From CAZTXD01 sp964617995 (GTDB lineage Bacteria; Actinomycetota; Acidimicrobiia; Spongiisociales; ZC4RG35): a stretch of DNA of 22,292 bases. The stretch is from the NCBI GenBank assembly GCA_964617995.1, contig CAZTXD010000051.1, forward strand, positions 1-22,292. The letters are read 5' to 3'. Under the pieces are notes generated by a model. That model made no database searches. It was given only the letters and a program-made list of their open reading frames with translations, and was not told the DNA's origin. This document shows positions 6,259 through 13,573 of this stretch, piece by piece. The position numbers were made by a program, and so were the translations under genes. Position 1 is the stretch's first letter. The number at the start of each line of letters is the position of its first letter.

Positions 6259-7644
6259 TCAGAGAACCGCTCCCATGAGGTGGTGCTGATGGGCCTCCTC
6301 GATCCTGACCTGGAGGAACCTTCCCGGGTCGATCCGCCCGGGAACGTGGACGACCTTGCCGCCTCGGGTTCTGGTGGTGGCCATATCGGGGTCCTTCTTG
6401 GACGGCCCCTCGGTGAGGACCTCGACCTCCCGACCGATCATCTCCTGGTTTCGCTCGCCCGAGATGCGGTTCTGGGTCGCCACCAGCCGATCGAAACGCA
6501 CCTGTATGACGTCCGCGTCCACGAACTCGTCGGTGAGCTCGGCGGCGGCGGTCCCCGGACGCGGCGAGAAGATGAACATGAAGGCCGAGTCGAAGCGGGC
6601 CTCTTCCACCACCTCCATGGTGGCCTCGAAGTCCTCGTCCGTCTCCCCCGGGAAGCCGACGATCACATCCGTGGTGACGGTGAGATCCGGAATGGTGCTG
6701 CGGGCGAGATCCAGACGATCCATGTAGCGACCGCGGTTGTAACCGCGGTGCATGCGGGCCAGTACCCGGTCGGAGCCGCTCTGCAGCGGTAGATGCAACT
6801 GCTCGCACACGGCCGGCGTCTCTGCCATGGCCCGGGCGACGTCGCCGCGGAAATCCGCCGGGTGGGGACTGGTGAACCGCACCCGCTCGATTCCCTCGAC
6901 GGCTCCCACCTGCCGCAGGAGCTCCCCGAAGATGGGCCGGCGACGGCCATCGAGTGCCAGGTCACGTCCGTACGTGTCGACATTCTGGCCCAGCAACGTC
7001 ACCTCGACCACGCCTTGGGCCGCCAGGCTCTCGACCTCGGCGATGATGTCACCGGGCCGTCGTGAGATCTCCGGTCCCCGGACCGCCGGCACGATGCAGA
7101 AGGTGCAGGTGTTGTTGCATCCCACCTGGATCGTCACCCAGGCGGTGTGGTCCAGCTCTCTGCGGACCGGCAGAACCGACGGCATCGCCTCCAGCTCCTC
7201 GACCACCTCGGTGATGCCGCCCCACTCCTCGGCGTGGTCCATCAGGTCGAGTACCCGGTCGAGGTTGTGAGTCCCCATCACCACGTCCACCCACGGAGCC
7301 CTCTCACGGACGGTCTCCCGGTCCTTTTGGGCGGCACATCCTCCCACGATGAGGAGCGAATCGGGTCGGGTGTCCTTGAGCTGTTTGAGATGGCCGAGAG
7401 TGCCGTACAGGCGATTGTCGGCGTTCTCACGGATGGTGCAGGTGTTGACGAAGACGACGTCGGCATCGTCGAGTCCCCCCGCGGGGGTCATACCGTCCAG
7501 CTCGAACAGTCCGGCGATCCGCTCCGAATCGTGCTCGTTCATCTGGCAGCCGAAGGTACGGATCAGATAGCGCTTGTCGGTCCGGGTGGGACGACGAGCG
7601 GGAGCATAACGGCGCCGTGGTGGGGCTATGACGGTGGTGCTCAT
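6259..7644 (-). CDS. miaB: tRNA-2-methylthio-N6-dimethylallyladenosine synthase MiaB
   Basis: MiaB is a radical-SAM methylthiotransferase that turns i6A37 into ms2i6A37. The 461-residue protein has the three parts of the family. The UPF0004 domain carries Cys33 (TFGCQMNEHDSE), Cys69 (NTCTIRE) and Cys103 (GGCAAQ), which hold the auxiliary Fe-S cluster. The radical-SAM core carries Cys176, Cys180 and Cys183 (CNNTCTFC). A C-terminal TRAM domain follows (about 385-455). TFGCQMNEHDSE and NTCTIRE separate it from its paralogue RimO in the same window. The ATG at 7644 lies 4 nt after the rny stop with no obvious ribosome-binding site, which suggests re-initiation by ribosomes leaving rny. Residues 1-23 are basic and poorly conserved. 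Its product's substrate is made by miaA, the next gene. Confidence 0.97.
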   Translation of the reverse strand: MSTTVIAPPRRRYAPARRPTRTDKRYLIRTFGCQMNEHDSERIAGLFELDGMTPAGGLDDADVVFVNTCTIRENADNRLYGTLGHLKQLKDTRPDSLLIVGGCAAQKDRETVRERAPWVDVVMGTHNLDRVLDLMDHAEEWGGITEVVEELEAMPSVLPVRRELDHTAWVTIQVGCNNTCTFCIVPAVRGPEISRRPGDIIAEVESLAAQGVVEVTLLGQNVDTYGRDLALDGRRRPIFGELLRQVGAVEGIERVRFTSPHPADFRGDVARAMAETPAVCEQLHLPLQSGSDRVLARMHRGYNRGRYMDRLDLARSTIPDLTVTTDVIVGFPGETDEDFEATMEVVEEARFDSAFMFIFSPRPGTAAAELTDEFVDADVIQVRFDRLVATQNRISGERNQEMIGREVEVLTEGPSKKDPDMATTRTRGGKVVHVPGRIDPGRFLQVRIEEAHQHHLMGAVL

Positions 7645-7648
7645 CTAC

Positions 7649-9190
7649 TCATCGGGCGAAGTCGGTGGCCCTGAACTCCCGGATCACTGTCACCTGGATC
7701 GTCCCTGGATACTGGAGGTCCTCCTCCAGCTTCCTGGCGATACGGCGAGCGAGGTCGTTCGCCTCGAGATCGGTGACGGTTCCCGGATCGACCACGACGC
7801 GGACCTCCCGGCCCGCCTGCAGAGCGAAGACACGTTCCACACCCTCGAACTCGAGAGCCAGGTTCTCCAGGCGCTCGAGACGCCTCACGTATGACTCCAG
7901 CGTCTCCCTTCGGGCGCCGGGGCGGGCGGCTGATACGGCGTCGGCGGCCTGCACGATGACGGCCAGGACCGTTCGGGGCTCCACCTCGTTGTGATGGGCT
8001 TCGATTCCATGCACCACCGCCGGGTCCTCCCCGAACCGGCGGGCAATCTCGGCGCCGATGAGGGCGTGAGAGCCCTCGACCTCGTGGGTCACCGCCTTGC
8101 CTACGTCGTGGAGGAAGGCGGCCCGCTTGACCGGATTCGGGTCTATACCCAGCTCGGTGGCGAGCATCGAGGCGATGTGGGCCGTTTCCACCAGGTGGTT
8201 GAGGACGTTCTGTCCGTAGGAGGTGCGGAACTTGAGCCGCCCCAGCAGGGTGAGCAGCTCCGGGTTCATCCGAGTCAGGCCCACCTCGAGCAGGGCCCAC
8301 TCTCCGGCATCGCGCACGCTCTGTTCCACCTCGTCGCGGGCCTTCTCGTATGCCTCCTCGATCGATGCGGGGTGGATTCGCCCATCGGCCACCAGACGCT
8401 CGAGGGTGATGCGGGCGACCTCCCGTCGCACCGGATCGAAGGAGCTGACCGACACCGCCTCGGGAGTGTCGTCGACGATGAGGTTCACACCCGTTATGGA
8501 CTCGAGATGGCGGATGTTTCGCCCCTCCCGGCCGATGATACGGCCCTTCATATCGTCACTCGGCAGCGAGACGGTGGAGAGTGTCGACTCGGTCACGACT
8601 TCCGCGGCCAGCCGTTGGATGGCCGTGGCGAGGATACGGCGGGCGCGCTTGTCGGCTTCTTCCCGGGCCTTGATCTCGAGGTCCCGTACCAACAGCATGG
8701 CATCGCGCCGGGCCTCGTCCTCGACCTGGCTCAGCAGCTCCTCCTTCGCCACCTTGGCATCGATGCCGGCCACCCGCTCCAGGTCCGACCGCGCCTCCTC
8801 CCTGAGGCGTTCCGCAGCCTGGCGGGCCTCCGCCAGCTCGGTCTCCCGGTCGATGAGCATGCTCTCTCTCGTCGCCAGGTTGGACGCCCGCTGTTCCAGC
8901 GTCTCCTCCCGCTGAGCCAACCGGTTCTCTAGGTTCGCTACCTCGAGTCGGCGATGCTCGAGGCCGGCATCCTCCCGATCGCGATAGGCCTCGGCCTTGG
9001 CCCGGCCCTCCTCCTCGGCCTTGGAGAGGATTCGGTGAGCCTCGAGGCGGGCACTGCTCAGAGTGTCTTGGGCCGACTCACTGTCACGTTTCTGCCTCCG
9101 CCCGACGAACATCGTGGCGAGGGCGTACCCGAGCGCTCCGGCAATCGCGGCGACGATCACCGCCAGGACTACGACCTCCACGGCACTCAT
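7649..9190 (-). CDS. rny: Ribonuclease Y
   Basis: RNase Y is a membrane-anchored endoribonuclease that starts mRNA decay. The 513-residue protein has the full architecture: an N-terminal transmembrane helix (about 4-29), a long charged coiled coil (about 38-190), a KH RNA-binding domain with GRIIGREGRN (216-225), and an HD domain with the metal-binding His361-Asp362 in AAFLHDVGKA and the downstream HALIGAEIA and EAHHNE stretches. The C-terminal part holds QAADAVSAARPGARRE, a family hallmark. The ATG at 9190 has GGGAG 9 nt upstream. It lies between recA and miaB, where many actinobacteria have recX. A 375-bp gap with inverted repeats precedes it, so it probably starts its own transcript and leads miaB-miaA-dapF. 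Confidence 0.96.
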   Translation of the reverse strand: MSAVEVVVLAVIVAAIAGALGYALATMFVGRRQKRDSESAQDTLSSARLEAHRILSKAEEEGRAKAEAYRDREDAGLEHRRLEVANLENRLAQREETLEQRASNLATRESMLIDRETELAEARQAAERLREEARSDLERVAGIDAKVAKEELLSQVEDEARRDAMLLVRDLEIKAREEADKRARRILATAIQRLAAEVVTESTLSTVSLPSDDMKGRIIGREGRNIRHLESITGVNLIVDDTPEAVSVSSFDPVRREVARITLERLVADGRIHPASIEEAYEKARDEVEQSVRDAGEWALLEVGLTRMNPELLTLLGRLKFRTSYGQNVLNHLVETAHIASMLATELGIDPNPVKRAAFLHDVGKAVTHEVEGSHALIGAEIARRFGEDPAVVHGIEAHHNEVEPRTVLAVIVQAADAVSAARPGARRETLESYVRRLERLENLALEFEGVERVFALQAGREVRVVVDPGTVTDLEANDLARRIARKLEEDLQYPGTIQVTVIREFRATDFAR

Positions 9191-9230
9191 GGTTCACTCC
9201 CTTCAGCTGTCTCCGGGCGACGAGACCAAG

Positions 9231-9256
9231 TGTGCCGGGCCCGAGGGCCCGGCACA
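9231..9256. repeat. 12-bp perfect inverted repeat upstream of rny
   Basis: TGTGCCGGGCCC and its exact reverse complement GGGCCCGGCACA are separated by GA. The hairpin is very GC-rich and has no T-run on either side. It lies 40 bp before the rny start codon, so it could be a terminator for recA, a 5' leader structure of rny, or an RNA processing signal. Confidence 0.7.
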
Positions 9257-9321
9257 CGAGACGATCACCGCAGTTGGATCACCACAGATCGGGTCACCGC
9301 TCGACCGAAGCTGAAACACGA

Positions 9322-9349
9322 ACCGATGTCGGCACACGCCGCCATCGGT
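9322..9349. repeat. Interrupted hairpin (7 + 3 bp) upstream of rny
   Basis: ACCGATG (9322-9328) pairs with CATCGGT (9343-9349). After a symmetric 2x2 internal loop, GGC (9331-9333) pairs with GCC (9338-9340) around a 4-nt loop ACAC. The shape is that of a folded RNA stem rather than a protein operator, but it may be chance in GC-rich DNA. Confidence 0.45.
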
Positions 9350-9371
9350 CCCTGATCAGCCCGTATCGGGG

Positions 9372-9383
9372 GTCAGTCCTGAC
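9372..9383. repeat. Small palindrome GTCAG-TC-CTGAC
   Basis: A 5-bp inverted repeat with a 2-nt centre lies close to the CTGATCAG palindrome at 9352-9359, so the motif TGA/TCA recurs several times in about 30 bp. It could be an operator or part of the same folded leader. Confidence 0.3.
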
Positions 9384-9565
9384 ACCTGGAGGCGGCCTTT
9401 CTTGCGTATCAAATGATTCGTTCGTGTACTGGCAGTCAGCCTAGCCAACTCACGGCCGATCCGGAATGGTTCTCCCGCCCCGAGCATCTCCATCGCTCAC
9501 GATCCAGGGGCTTACCTCCCGTGAGCGAGCAGGGAGATGGGACCCGGATGCGCGGTATGGCAGCT

Positions 9566-11704
9566 CTACTCTTCGACGGCTTCTGCGTCTTGCGGAGCCT
9601 CCTCGGCGACCTCGTCGTCGTCAGGGCCCCCAGCCAGTCCCATTGCCTCGTAGATCTTGGCCTGGAGTTGCATGGCCAGTTCCGGATTCTCCCGCAGGAA
9701 GCGCTTGGCATTCTCCCGGCCCTGTCCGAGCTGGTCGTCGTCGTAGGTGTACCAGGCGCCGCTCTTCTTGACGACACCCTCATCGACGGCGATGTCGAGA
9801 AGGCTGCCCTCCCGGGATATGCCTTCACCGAACATGAGGTCGAACTCGGCCAGACGGAACGGCGGTGCCATCTTGTTCTTGGCCACCTTGACCCGCACCC
9901 TGTTGCCCACCTGATCGGCACCGTCCTTGAGCGACTCGATGCGTCTCACGTCGAGGCGGACGCTGGAGTAGAACTTGAGGGCCCGCCCACCGGGGGTGGT
10001 TTCAGGTGAGTTGTGCACCATCACCCCTTCCGCGAAGTAGTTGTGACTCCCTTCTACTTCGATATCGAAACGGTGGGTACGACCGTGCTTGGGCGAGGTC
10101 CTTTCGATCTCGAGGATCGGCATTGGCATGAGTTCGTAGCGGTGTTCCGCCAGTTCCGGTTTCACCCCGAACTGACCCCGATACCGCGGAAGGAGCTTGT
10201 AATCCATTGATGGATGCACATACGGGGCAATGAGTGCTTGCAGCTTCGCCGTCTCCTGAGTCGAAAAACTGAGGAACGCCGTTCTGCGGCGCCCCTTGAG
10301 GAAAAGTCGCGTCCGTATCCCCCACGTGTCGGCCAAGTACGCGACGAGGCGATCCCGACTCGTCGACTCGAACGCCTCCACACAGATCTCGACTCGGCCG
10401 CTGCCTCCGGCCGTTCGCTGTTGAGGCCCCTTGGATCGGAGCGTGAAGTTAGCGTCGTCCATATACCAGATCGCCAAGGAGAGCGGTGTCAGGCGCTTGA
10501 GGTGATCCCAGCTCAATACCTTCCTGCCCTCGGTGTAGACCGCCGACCGAAGGTCGGACAGCTCGGGCAGGGGCTGCACATCCCAAGAGGCCGATGCCTT
10601 CTCGTTCGTGGATCGGCTCACGGTCAGGTTGGAGAACAGAGAGGCCTTCCAATCCCCATACTCGACCTGATCTCTTCCATGGCCCCACCTGACCCCAGCG
10701 GCAAGGCCGCTCTTGCTAGGAGACAGAGCGCCGCCGCCCATGAGCCCGCCAAGGACGACCTCCCACTGCTGTTCCGACAGTCTCATCAAGACGCTACGGA
10801 GCACCCGATCCCCCACCTTGAGATCCTGTGCCTCCACCCAGCCTGAAGGTGTTCGAACCTGATGGTTGGGGGTACAGGAGAAGCTGGGAGACTTGCCCTT
10901 TCCGACCGGTCGGGCCACCTGGATATGCAAGAACTCCTCGGTTCGTCCGTTGTCGTACCAGTTGACGACCTTGCGAGGGACGATCGCGTCCTGCACCTCA
11001 TCGTAGGAGAGGACTTCCACCGGCAGGCGCTGATTGACGATCTTCCCGATGTATTCAGACGTCCCGTCAGCGAGCGAGACTCGTGTGTCCCAAGCCATGC
11101 ACCCGAACATGACTCCGATCTTCTCCCGGAGCTGGTTGATGAAGACGGCGGTGGTGCGGGACTTGTTCAGGGTACCCGCCAGCTTGCGCAGGGCCTGGGA
11201 CATGAGCCGGGCCTGGAGACCGACGTGGGAGTCGCCCATCTCCCCTTCGATCTCGGCGCGGGGAACCAAGGCCGCCACGGAGTCGATCACCAGCACGTCG
11301 AGCGCCCCGGAGCGGATGAGCATGTCGGCGATTTCGAGTGCCTGCTCACCGGTGTCGGGCTGGGATATGAGCAGCTCGTCGACGTCGACGCCGATGGCCC
11401 GGGCATACACCGGGTCGAGAGCGTGCTCGGCGTCGACGAAGGCGGCTATCCCGCCGTTGCGCTGGGCCTCGGCGACTATGTGCAGGGCGAGGCTGGTCTT
11501 GCCCGAGGCTTCCGGGCCGTAGATCTCGACGATGCGACCCCGCGGAACCCCTCCGATCCCCAGGGCCAGGTCCAGGGAGAGGGCGCCGGTCGAGATGACC
11601 TCCACCTTGCGGTTGACTCCATCGCCCATCTTCATCACGGCGCCTTTGCCGTATTGCCGTTCGATCTGGGAGACCGCCATGTCCAGTGACTTCTGACGCT
11701 CCAT
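9566..11704 (-). CDS. recA: Recombinase RecA with an in-frame intein
   Basis: RecA coats single-stranded DNA, pairs homologous strands and triggers LexA self-cleavage. The 712-residue precursor comprises RecA residues 1-201, a 364-residue intein, and the remaining 147 RecA residues; the spliced protein is 348 residues, a normal size. The N-part has Walker A GPEASGKT (63-70) and VIDSVAALVPRAEIEGEMGD split over 139-158, ending NQLREKIGVMFG. The C-part resumes SPETTPGGRALKF, the expected continuation, and ends in the usual acidic tail. The ATG at 11704 has AAGGAG 6 nt upstream; a GTG at 11725 in the same frame lies upstream of that site and is rejected. Two promoters precede it: one with a LexA box in its spacer and one of the LexA-independent damage type. 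rny lies downstream and no recX is present. Confidence 0.98.
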   Translation of the reverse strand: MERQKSLDMAVSQIERQYGKGAVMKMGDGVNRKVEVISTGALSLDLALGIGGVPRGRIVEIYGPEASGKTSLALHIVAEAQRNGGIAAFVDAEHALDPVYARAIGVDVDELLISQPDTGEQALEIADMLIRSGALDVLVIDSVAALVPRAEIEGEMGDSHVGLQARLMSQALRKLAGTLNKSRTTAVFINQLREKIGVMFGCMAWDTRVSLADGTSEYIGKIVNQRLPVEVLSYDEVQDAIVPRKVVNWYDNGRTEEFLHIQVARPVGKGKSPSFSCTPNHQVRTPSGWVEAQDLKVGDRVLRSVLMRLSEQQWEVVLGGLMGGGALSPSKSGLAAGVRWGHGRDQVEYGDWKASLFSNLTVSRSTNEKASASWDVQPLPELSDLRSAVYTEGRKVLSWDHLKRLTPLSLAIWYMDDANFTLRSKGPQQRTAGGSGRVEICVEAFESTSRDRLVAYLADTWGIRTRLFLKGRRRTAFLSFSTQETAKLQALIAPYVHPSMDYKLLPRYRGQFGVKPELAEHRYELMPMPILEIERTSPKHGRTHRFDIEVEGSHNYFAEGVMVHNSPETTPGGRALKFYSSVRLDVRRIESLKDGADQVGNRVRVKVAKNKMAPPFRLAEFDLMFGEGISREGSLLDIAVDEGVVKKSGAWYTYDDDQLGQGRENAKRFLRENPELAMQLQAKIYEAMGLAGGPDDDEVAEEAPQDAEAVEE
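10010..11101 (-). mobile_element. RecA intein (364 residues) with degenerate LAGLIDADG endonuclease
   Basis: The intein begins at Cys1 (CMAWDTRVSLADG) and ends VMVHN, followed by Ser of RecA (SPETT). Splicing blocks are intact: block A with Cys1, block B TPNH (77-80), block F DIEVEGSHNYFAEG, and the C-terminal His-Asn with Ser at +1. The middle carries a LAGLIDADG-type homing endonuclease: helix 1 reads VVLGGLMGGGALS (about 115-127) and helix 2 SLAIWYMDDANFT (about 208-220). In helix 1 the position expected to be the catalytic Asp (GDG) is Gly123 (GGC codon), so DNA cleavage is probably lost while splicing should work. From memory, length and insertion point (between MFG and SPETT) match the 365-residue M. 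leprae RecA intein, not the M. tuberculosis one. By eye the DNA is less GC-rich than the flanking recA. Confidence 0.95.
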
Positions 11705-11755
11705 TCTGTTCTCCTTGTCTCTCACAGCCGGTCCTCCCGTTTCGCTTGCTCGTGG

Positions 11756-11777
11756 AACCTATCTGAGACGTGCGACA
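11756..11777 (-). promoter_or_regulatory. LexA-independent (RecA-NDp/PafBC-type) recA promoter
   Basis: On the minus strand TGTCG (11777-11773), 11 nt, then TAGGTT (11761-11756) fit the published actinobacterial damage-promoter form TTGTCRGTG-N8-TAnnnT in the TGTCR core, the exact spacing and the TAnnnT -10. The GTG part of the motif is not kept (CAC). It lies downstream of the LexA-box promoter, 52 nt before the recA start codon. Confidence 0.55.
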
Positions 11778-11779
11778 GA

Positions 11780-11808
11780 ATCGTACAACGAACAGGTGTT
11801 CGGTCCAA
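11780..11808 (-). promoter_or_regulatory. SOS promoter of recA with LexA box
   Basis: A perfect SOS box CGAACAGGTGTTCG lies at 11789-11802 (plus-strand reading). On the minus strand it fills the 17-nt spacer between TTGGAC (-35, 11808-11803) and TACGAT (-10, 11785-11780, five of six consensus bases). LexA binding would directly block this promoter. The box ends 11 bp from the stop codon of thpR. Confidence 0.85.
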
Positions 11809-11813
11809 GGATC

Positions 11814-12353
11814 TCACAGTGTGAACGTCTCGTAATCCCGGTAGCGGCTGCCCACGGCGGCCATGATGCGGAAGTCGTCGACGCGGAAGCTCAGCTCCTG
11901 GTCACCGCTCCTCTCCGTCAGCGACCGCACGTCCTCGGGGGGTCGTACTCGAGCGATGGTGAGATGAGGCCGGAAGGGCCGCTCCTCCCGTCCCAATCCG
12001 GCCGCTTCGGCGGCCTCGTCCACCACCCCGGCGAGTCGGGTCACCTCGTCCCCGTCGACGCCGATCCACAGGACGGATGCCCGGGAGCCCTTGGGGAACG
12101 CGCCCAATCCTCCCAGGCGGAGAGAGAAGGGCGGTGGCTTGGGGGCCAGGTCGATCTCGGCGAGCCACCTGTCGTACGCCTCCGCTTTGATCGGTCCGAC
12201 GTAGCGGAGCGTCACATGCCAGTTCTCGGGAGGGACCTTGCGGCCCGGCACGCCGAGGGTGCGCAGACGATCGTGGAGCGGCATGACCACCTCGAGAGGC
12301 GGTCTGACCGCGGCGAAGACCCGGCCACCGGGCGTCAGGTGCTGCTCCACCAC
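11814..12353 (-). CDS. thpR: RNA 2',3'-cyclic phosphodiesterase (2'-5' RNA ligase family)
   Basis: The 179-residue protein belongs to the 2H phosphoesterase superfamily, shown by the two His-x-Thr motifs: His46-Val-Thr48 (WHVTLRYVG) and His130-Leu-Thr132 (RPHLTIAR). Family members (ThpR/LigT) open 2',3'-cyclic phosphates on RNA ends and can form 2'-5' linkages in vitro; the natural substrate is not certain. The start is GTG at 12353. It overlaps the end of cinA by 19 bp, so the two are probably co-translated. Genes of this family commonly follow cinA and precede recA in actinobacteria. The recA SOS promoter begins just after its stop codon. Confidence 0.93.
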   Translation of the reverse strand: MVEQHLTPGGRVFAAVRPPLEVVMPLHDRLRTLGVPGRKVPPENWHVTLRYVGPIKAEAYDRWLAEIDLAPKPPPFSLRLGGLGAFPKGSRASVLWIGVDGDEVTRLAGVVDEAAEAAGLGREERPFRPHLTIARVRPPEDVRSLTERSGDQELSFRVDDFRIMAAVGSRYRDYETFTL

Positions 12354-13573
12354 GTTCCGCTCACTGCCAGACGGGTGAGATGGAGAGCGGCGGTGGATGC
12401 GTACGCTCTCACCCGCTCCCGGTCACCGGGCAGGGAAAGGGTGCGGGCGGCGGCCCCGTCCGGAGTGGCCACGGCCACCACCACCGTTCCGGCCGGTTGC
12501 TCCAGGGGATCGGGACCGGCCGAGCCGGTGACGGCGATGGCCACATCCACATCCAGACGGGAGCGACCTCCATCGGCCATCGCCAGGGCTGTCGGCTCGC
12601 TCACCAGCCCGGCGCTGACGTCGTCCACACCCAGCAGTGATCCCTTGAGGTCGGCGGCATATGCGACTATCGCCCCTCGAACGATGGCGGAGGCACCGGG
12701 GAGAGACGTGAGCCGGGCCGTCACCCCTCCCCCGGTCATCGACTCGGCGACGCCGATCGTCCAGCCTCTTTCGCGTAACAGGGCGAACAGGACCGACTCG
12801 ATGGTCTCTCCGTTCACAGCGAACACCGAGTCACCCAGGCGTTCACGTATCTCGACCTCGACCGGCTCGATCACACGCGACGCCGTAGCGTGGTCCGGCG
12901 CCTTCGCCGTGAGTCGGAGCTTGATCTCCCCCGCCGACGCCAGGAACGCCAGCGACGGGTTCGTGGCCTCGTAGAGGTCGTCCAGGAGGTCTGCGACCTG
13001 GGACTCGGACCTGCCCCACGTCCGCAGCACCCGGCTCACCAGCACCTCCTCCATCCCGGCGATCTCACGCAGCCGGGGCAAGACGTCATCGGCGAGCAGC
13101 GCCTCCATCTCCTCGGGGACTCCGGGCAGCGCGAACAGCCAGACTTCGCCGTGCCGGAGGGCTATCCCCGGTGCGGTGCCCTTGGGGTTGGGCAGCAGCT
13201 CGGCACCCGACGGGAAGTCGGCCTGTCGCAGGTTGGAGGCGGGCATGATGCGTCCCGTGCGGGCCCAGCGTTCCCTCAGAGCAGCCTCGTACTCGGTGGA
13301 GTGGTCCATCGGACGGTCGGTGGCGGCACAGATGGCCTCGCGGGTGATGTCGTCCTGGGTGGGCCCGATCCCCCCCGTGATGATGACCGCGTCGGCGCGG
13401 CCCATGCCGGTCCTCAGGGCGCTCGTCATCCGGGCCATGTTGTCGCCGACCACCTGCTGGTAGTGGGCGTCGAAGCCTTGTTCGGCGAGCCGAGCCCCGA
13501 TACGCGCCGCATTGCCGTTGACGATCTGGCCCAGCAGCAGCTCGGTGCCGACGGCCACCACCTCAACGATCAA
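12335..13573 (-). CDS. cinA: CinA: ADP-ribose pyrophosphatase / nicotinamide-nucleotide amidase
   Basis: CinA recycles products of NAD breakdown: the N-terminal COG1058 (MoCF-fold) domain cleaves ADP-ribose and the C-terminal PncC domain deamidates NMN. The 412-residue protein has both. The N-terminal part has VAVGTELLLGQIVN (6-19), ITGGIGPTQDD (65-75) and LPGVPEEM (149-156). The C-terminal part has GVAESMTGG (274-282), with the likely nucleophile Ser278 and partner Lys310, and TGSAGP. The usual Cys of AESCTGG is Met279 here. The start is TTG at 13573, 11 nt inside the end of rimO; it gives the family opening, whereas the alternative GTG at 13561 loses four residues. In many actinobacteria cinA sits just upstream of recA, as here, and was first noted as competence/damage-linked. 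Confidence 0.95.
   Translation of the reverse strand: MIVEVVAVGTELLLGQIVNGNAARIGARLAEQGFDAHYQQVVGDNMARMTSALRTGMGRADAVIITGGIGPTQDDITREAICAATDRPMDHSTEYEAALRERWARTGRIMPASNLRQADFPSGAELLPNPKGTAPGIALRHGEVWLFALPGVPEEMEALLADDVLPRLREIAGMEEVLVSRVLRTWGRSESQVADLLDDLYEATNPSLAFLASAGEIKLRLTAKAPDHATASRVIEPVEVEIRERLGDSVFAVNGETIESVLFALLRERGWTIGVAESMTGGGVTARLTSLPGASAIVRGAIVAYAADLKGSLLGVDDVSAGLVSEPTALAMADGGRSRLDVDVAIAVTGSAGPDPLEQPAGTVVVAVATPDGAAARTLSLPGDRERVRAYASTAALHLTRLAVSGTWWSST

Larger units (their letters stand above)
9191..9565. other. 375-bp gene-free gap with several inverted repeats (recA-rny)
   Basis: No convincing coding frame, and in particular no RecX, is found on either strand. The gap contains three notable inverted repeats (9231-9256, 9322-9349, 9372-9383) and an 8-bp palindrome CTGATCAG (9352-9359). 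A weak promoter-like pair reading toward rny is TTCCGG (9466-9461), 17 nt, then TAGGCT (9443-9438); only the -10 is good. The part near recA (9444-9565) may hold the end of the recA transcript, but no clear terminator was seen. Confidence 0.6.

Noticed and set aside
6251..6808. Long N-terminal extension of the miaA frame
   Set aside because: It lies wholly within miaB in another frame and has no MiaA similarity before LTPLVAIVGPTASGKS.
9191..9565. recX between recA and rny
   Set aside because: No frame of adequate length or with RecX-like helical repeats is present on the minus strand.
10010..11101. Intein region as a separate homing endonuclease gene
   Set aside because: It is in frame with both parts of RecA without stops and has complete splicing blocks at both ends.
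11705..11725. GTG start of recA at 11725
   Set aside because: It would place the good AAGGAG ribosome-binding site inside the coding region; the ATG at 11704 is correctly spaced from it.
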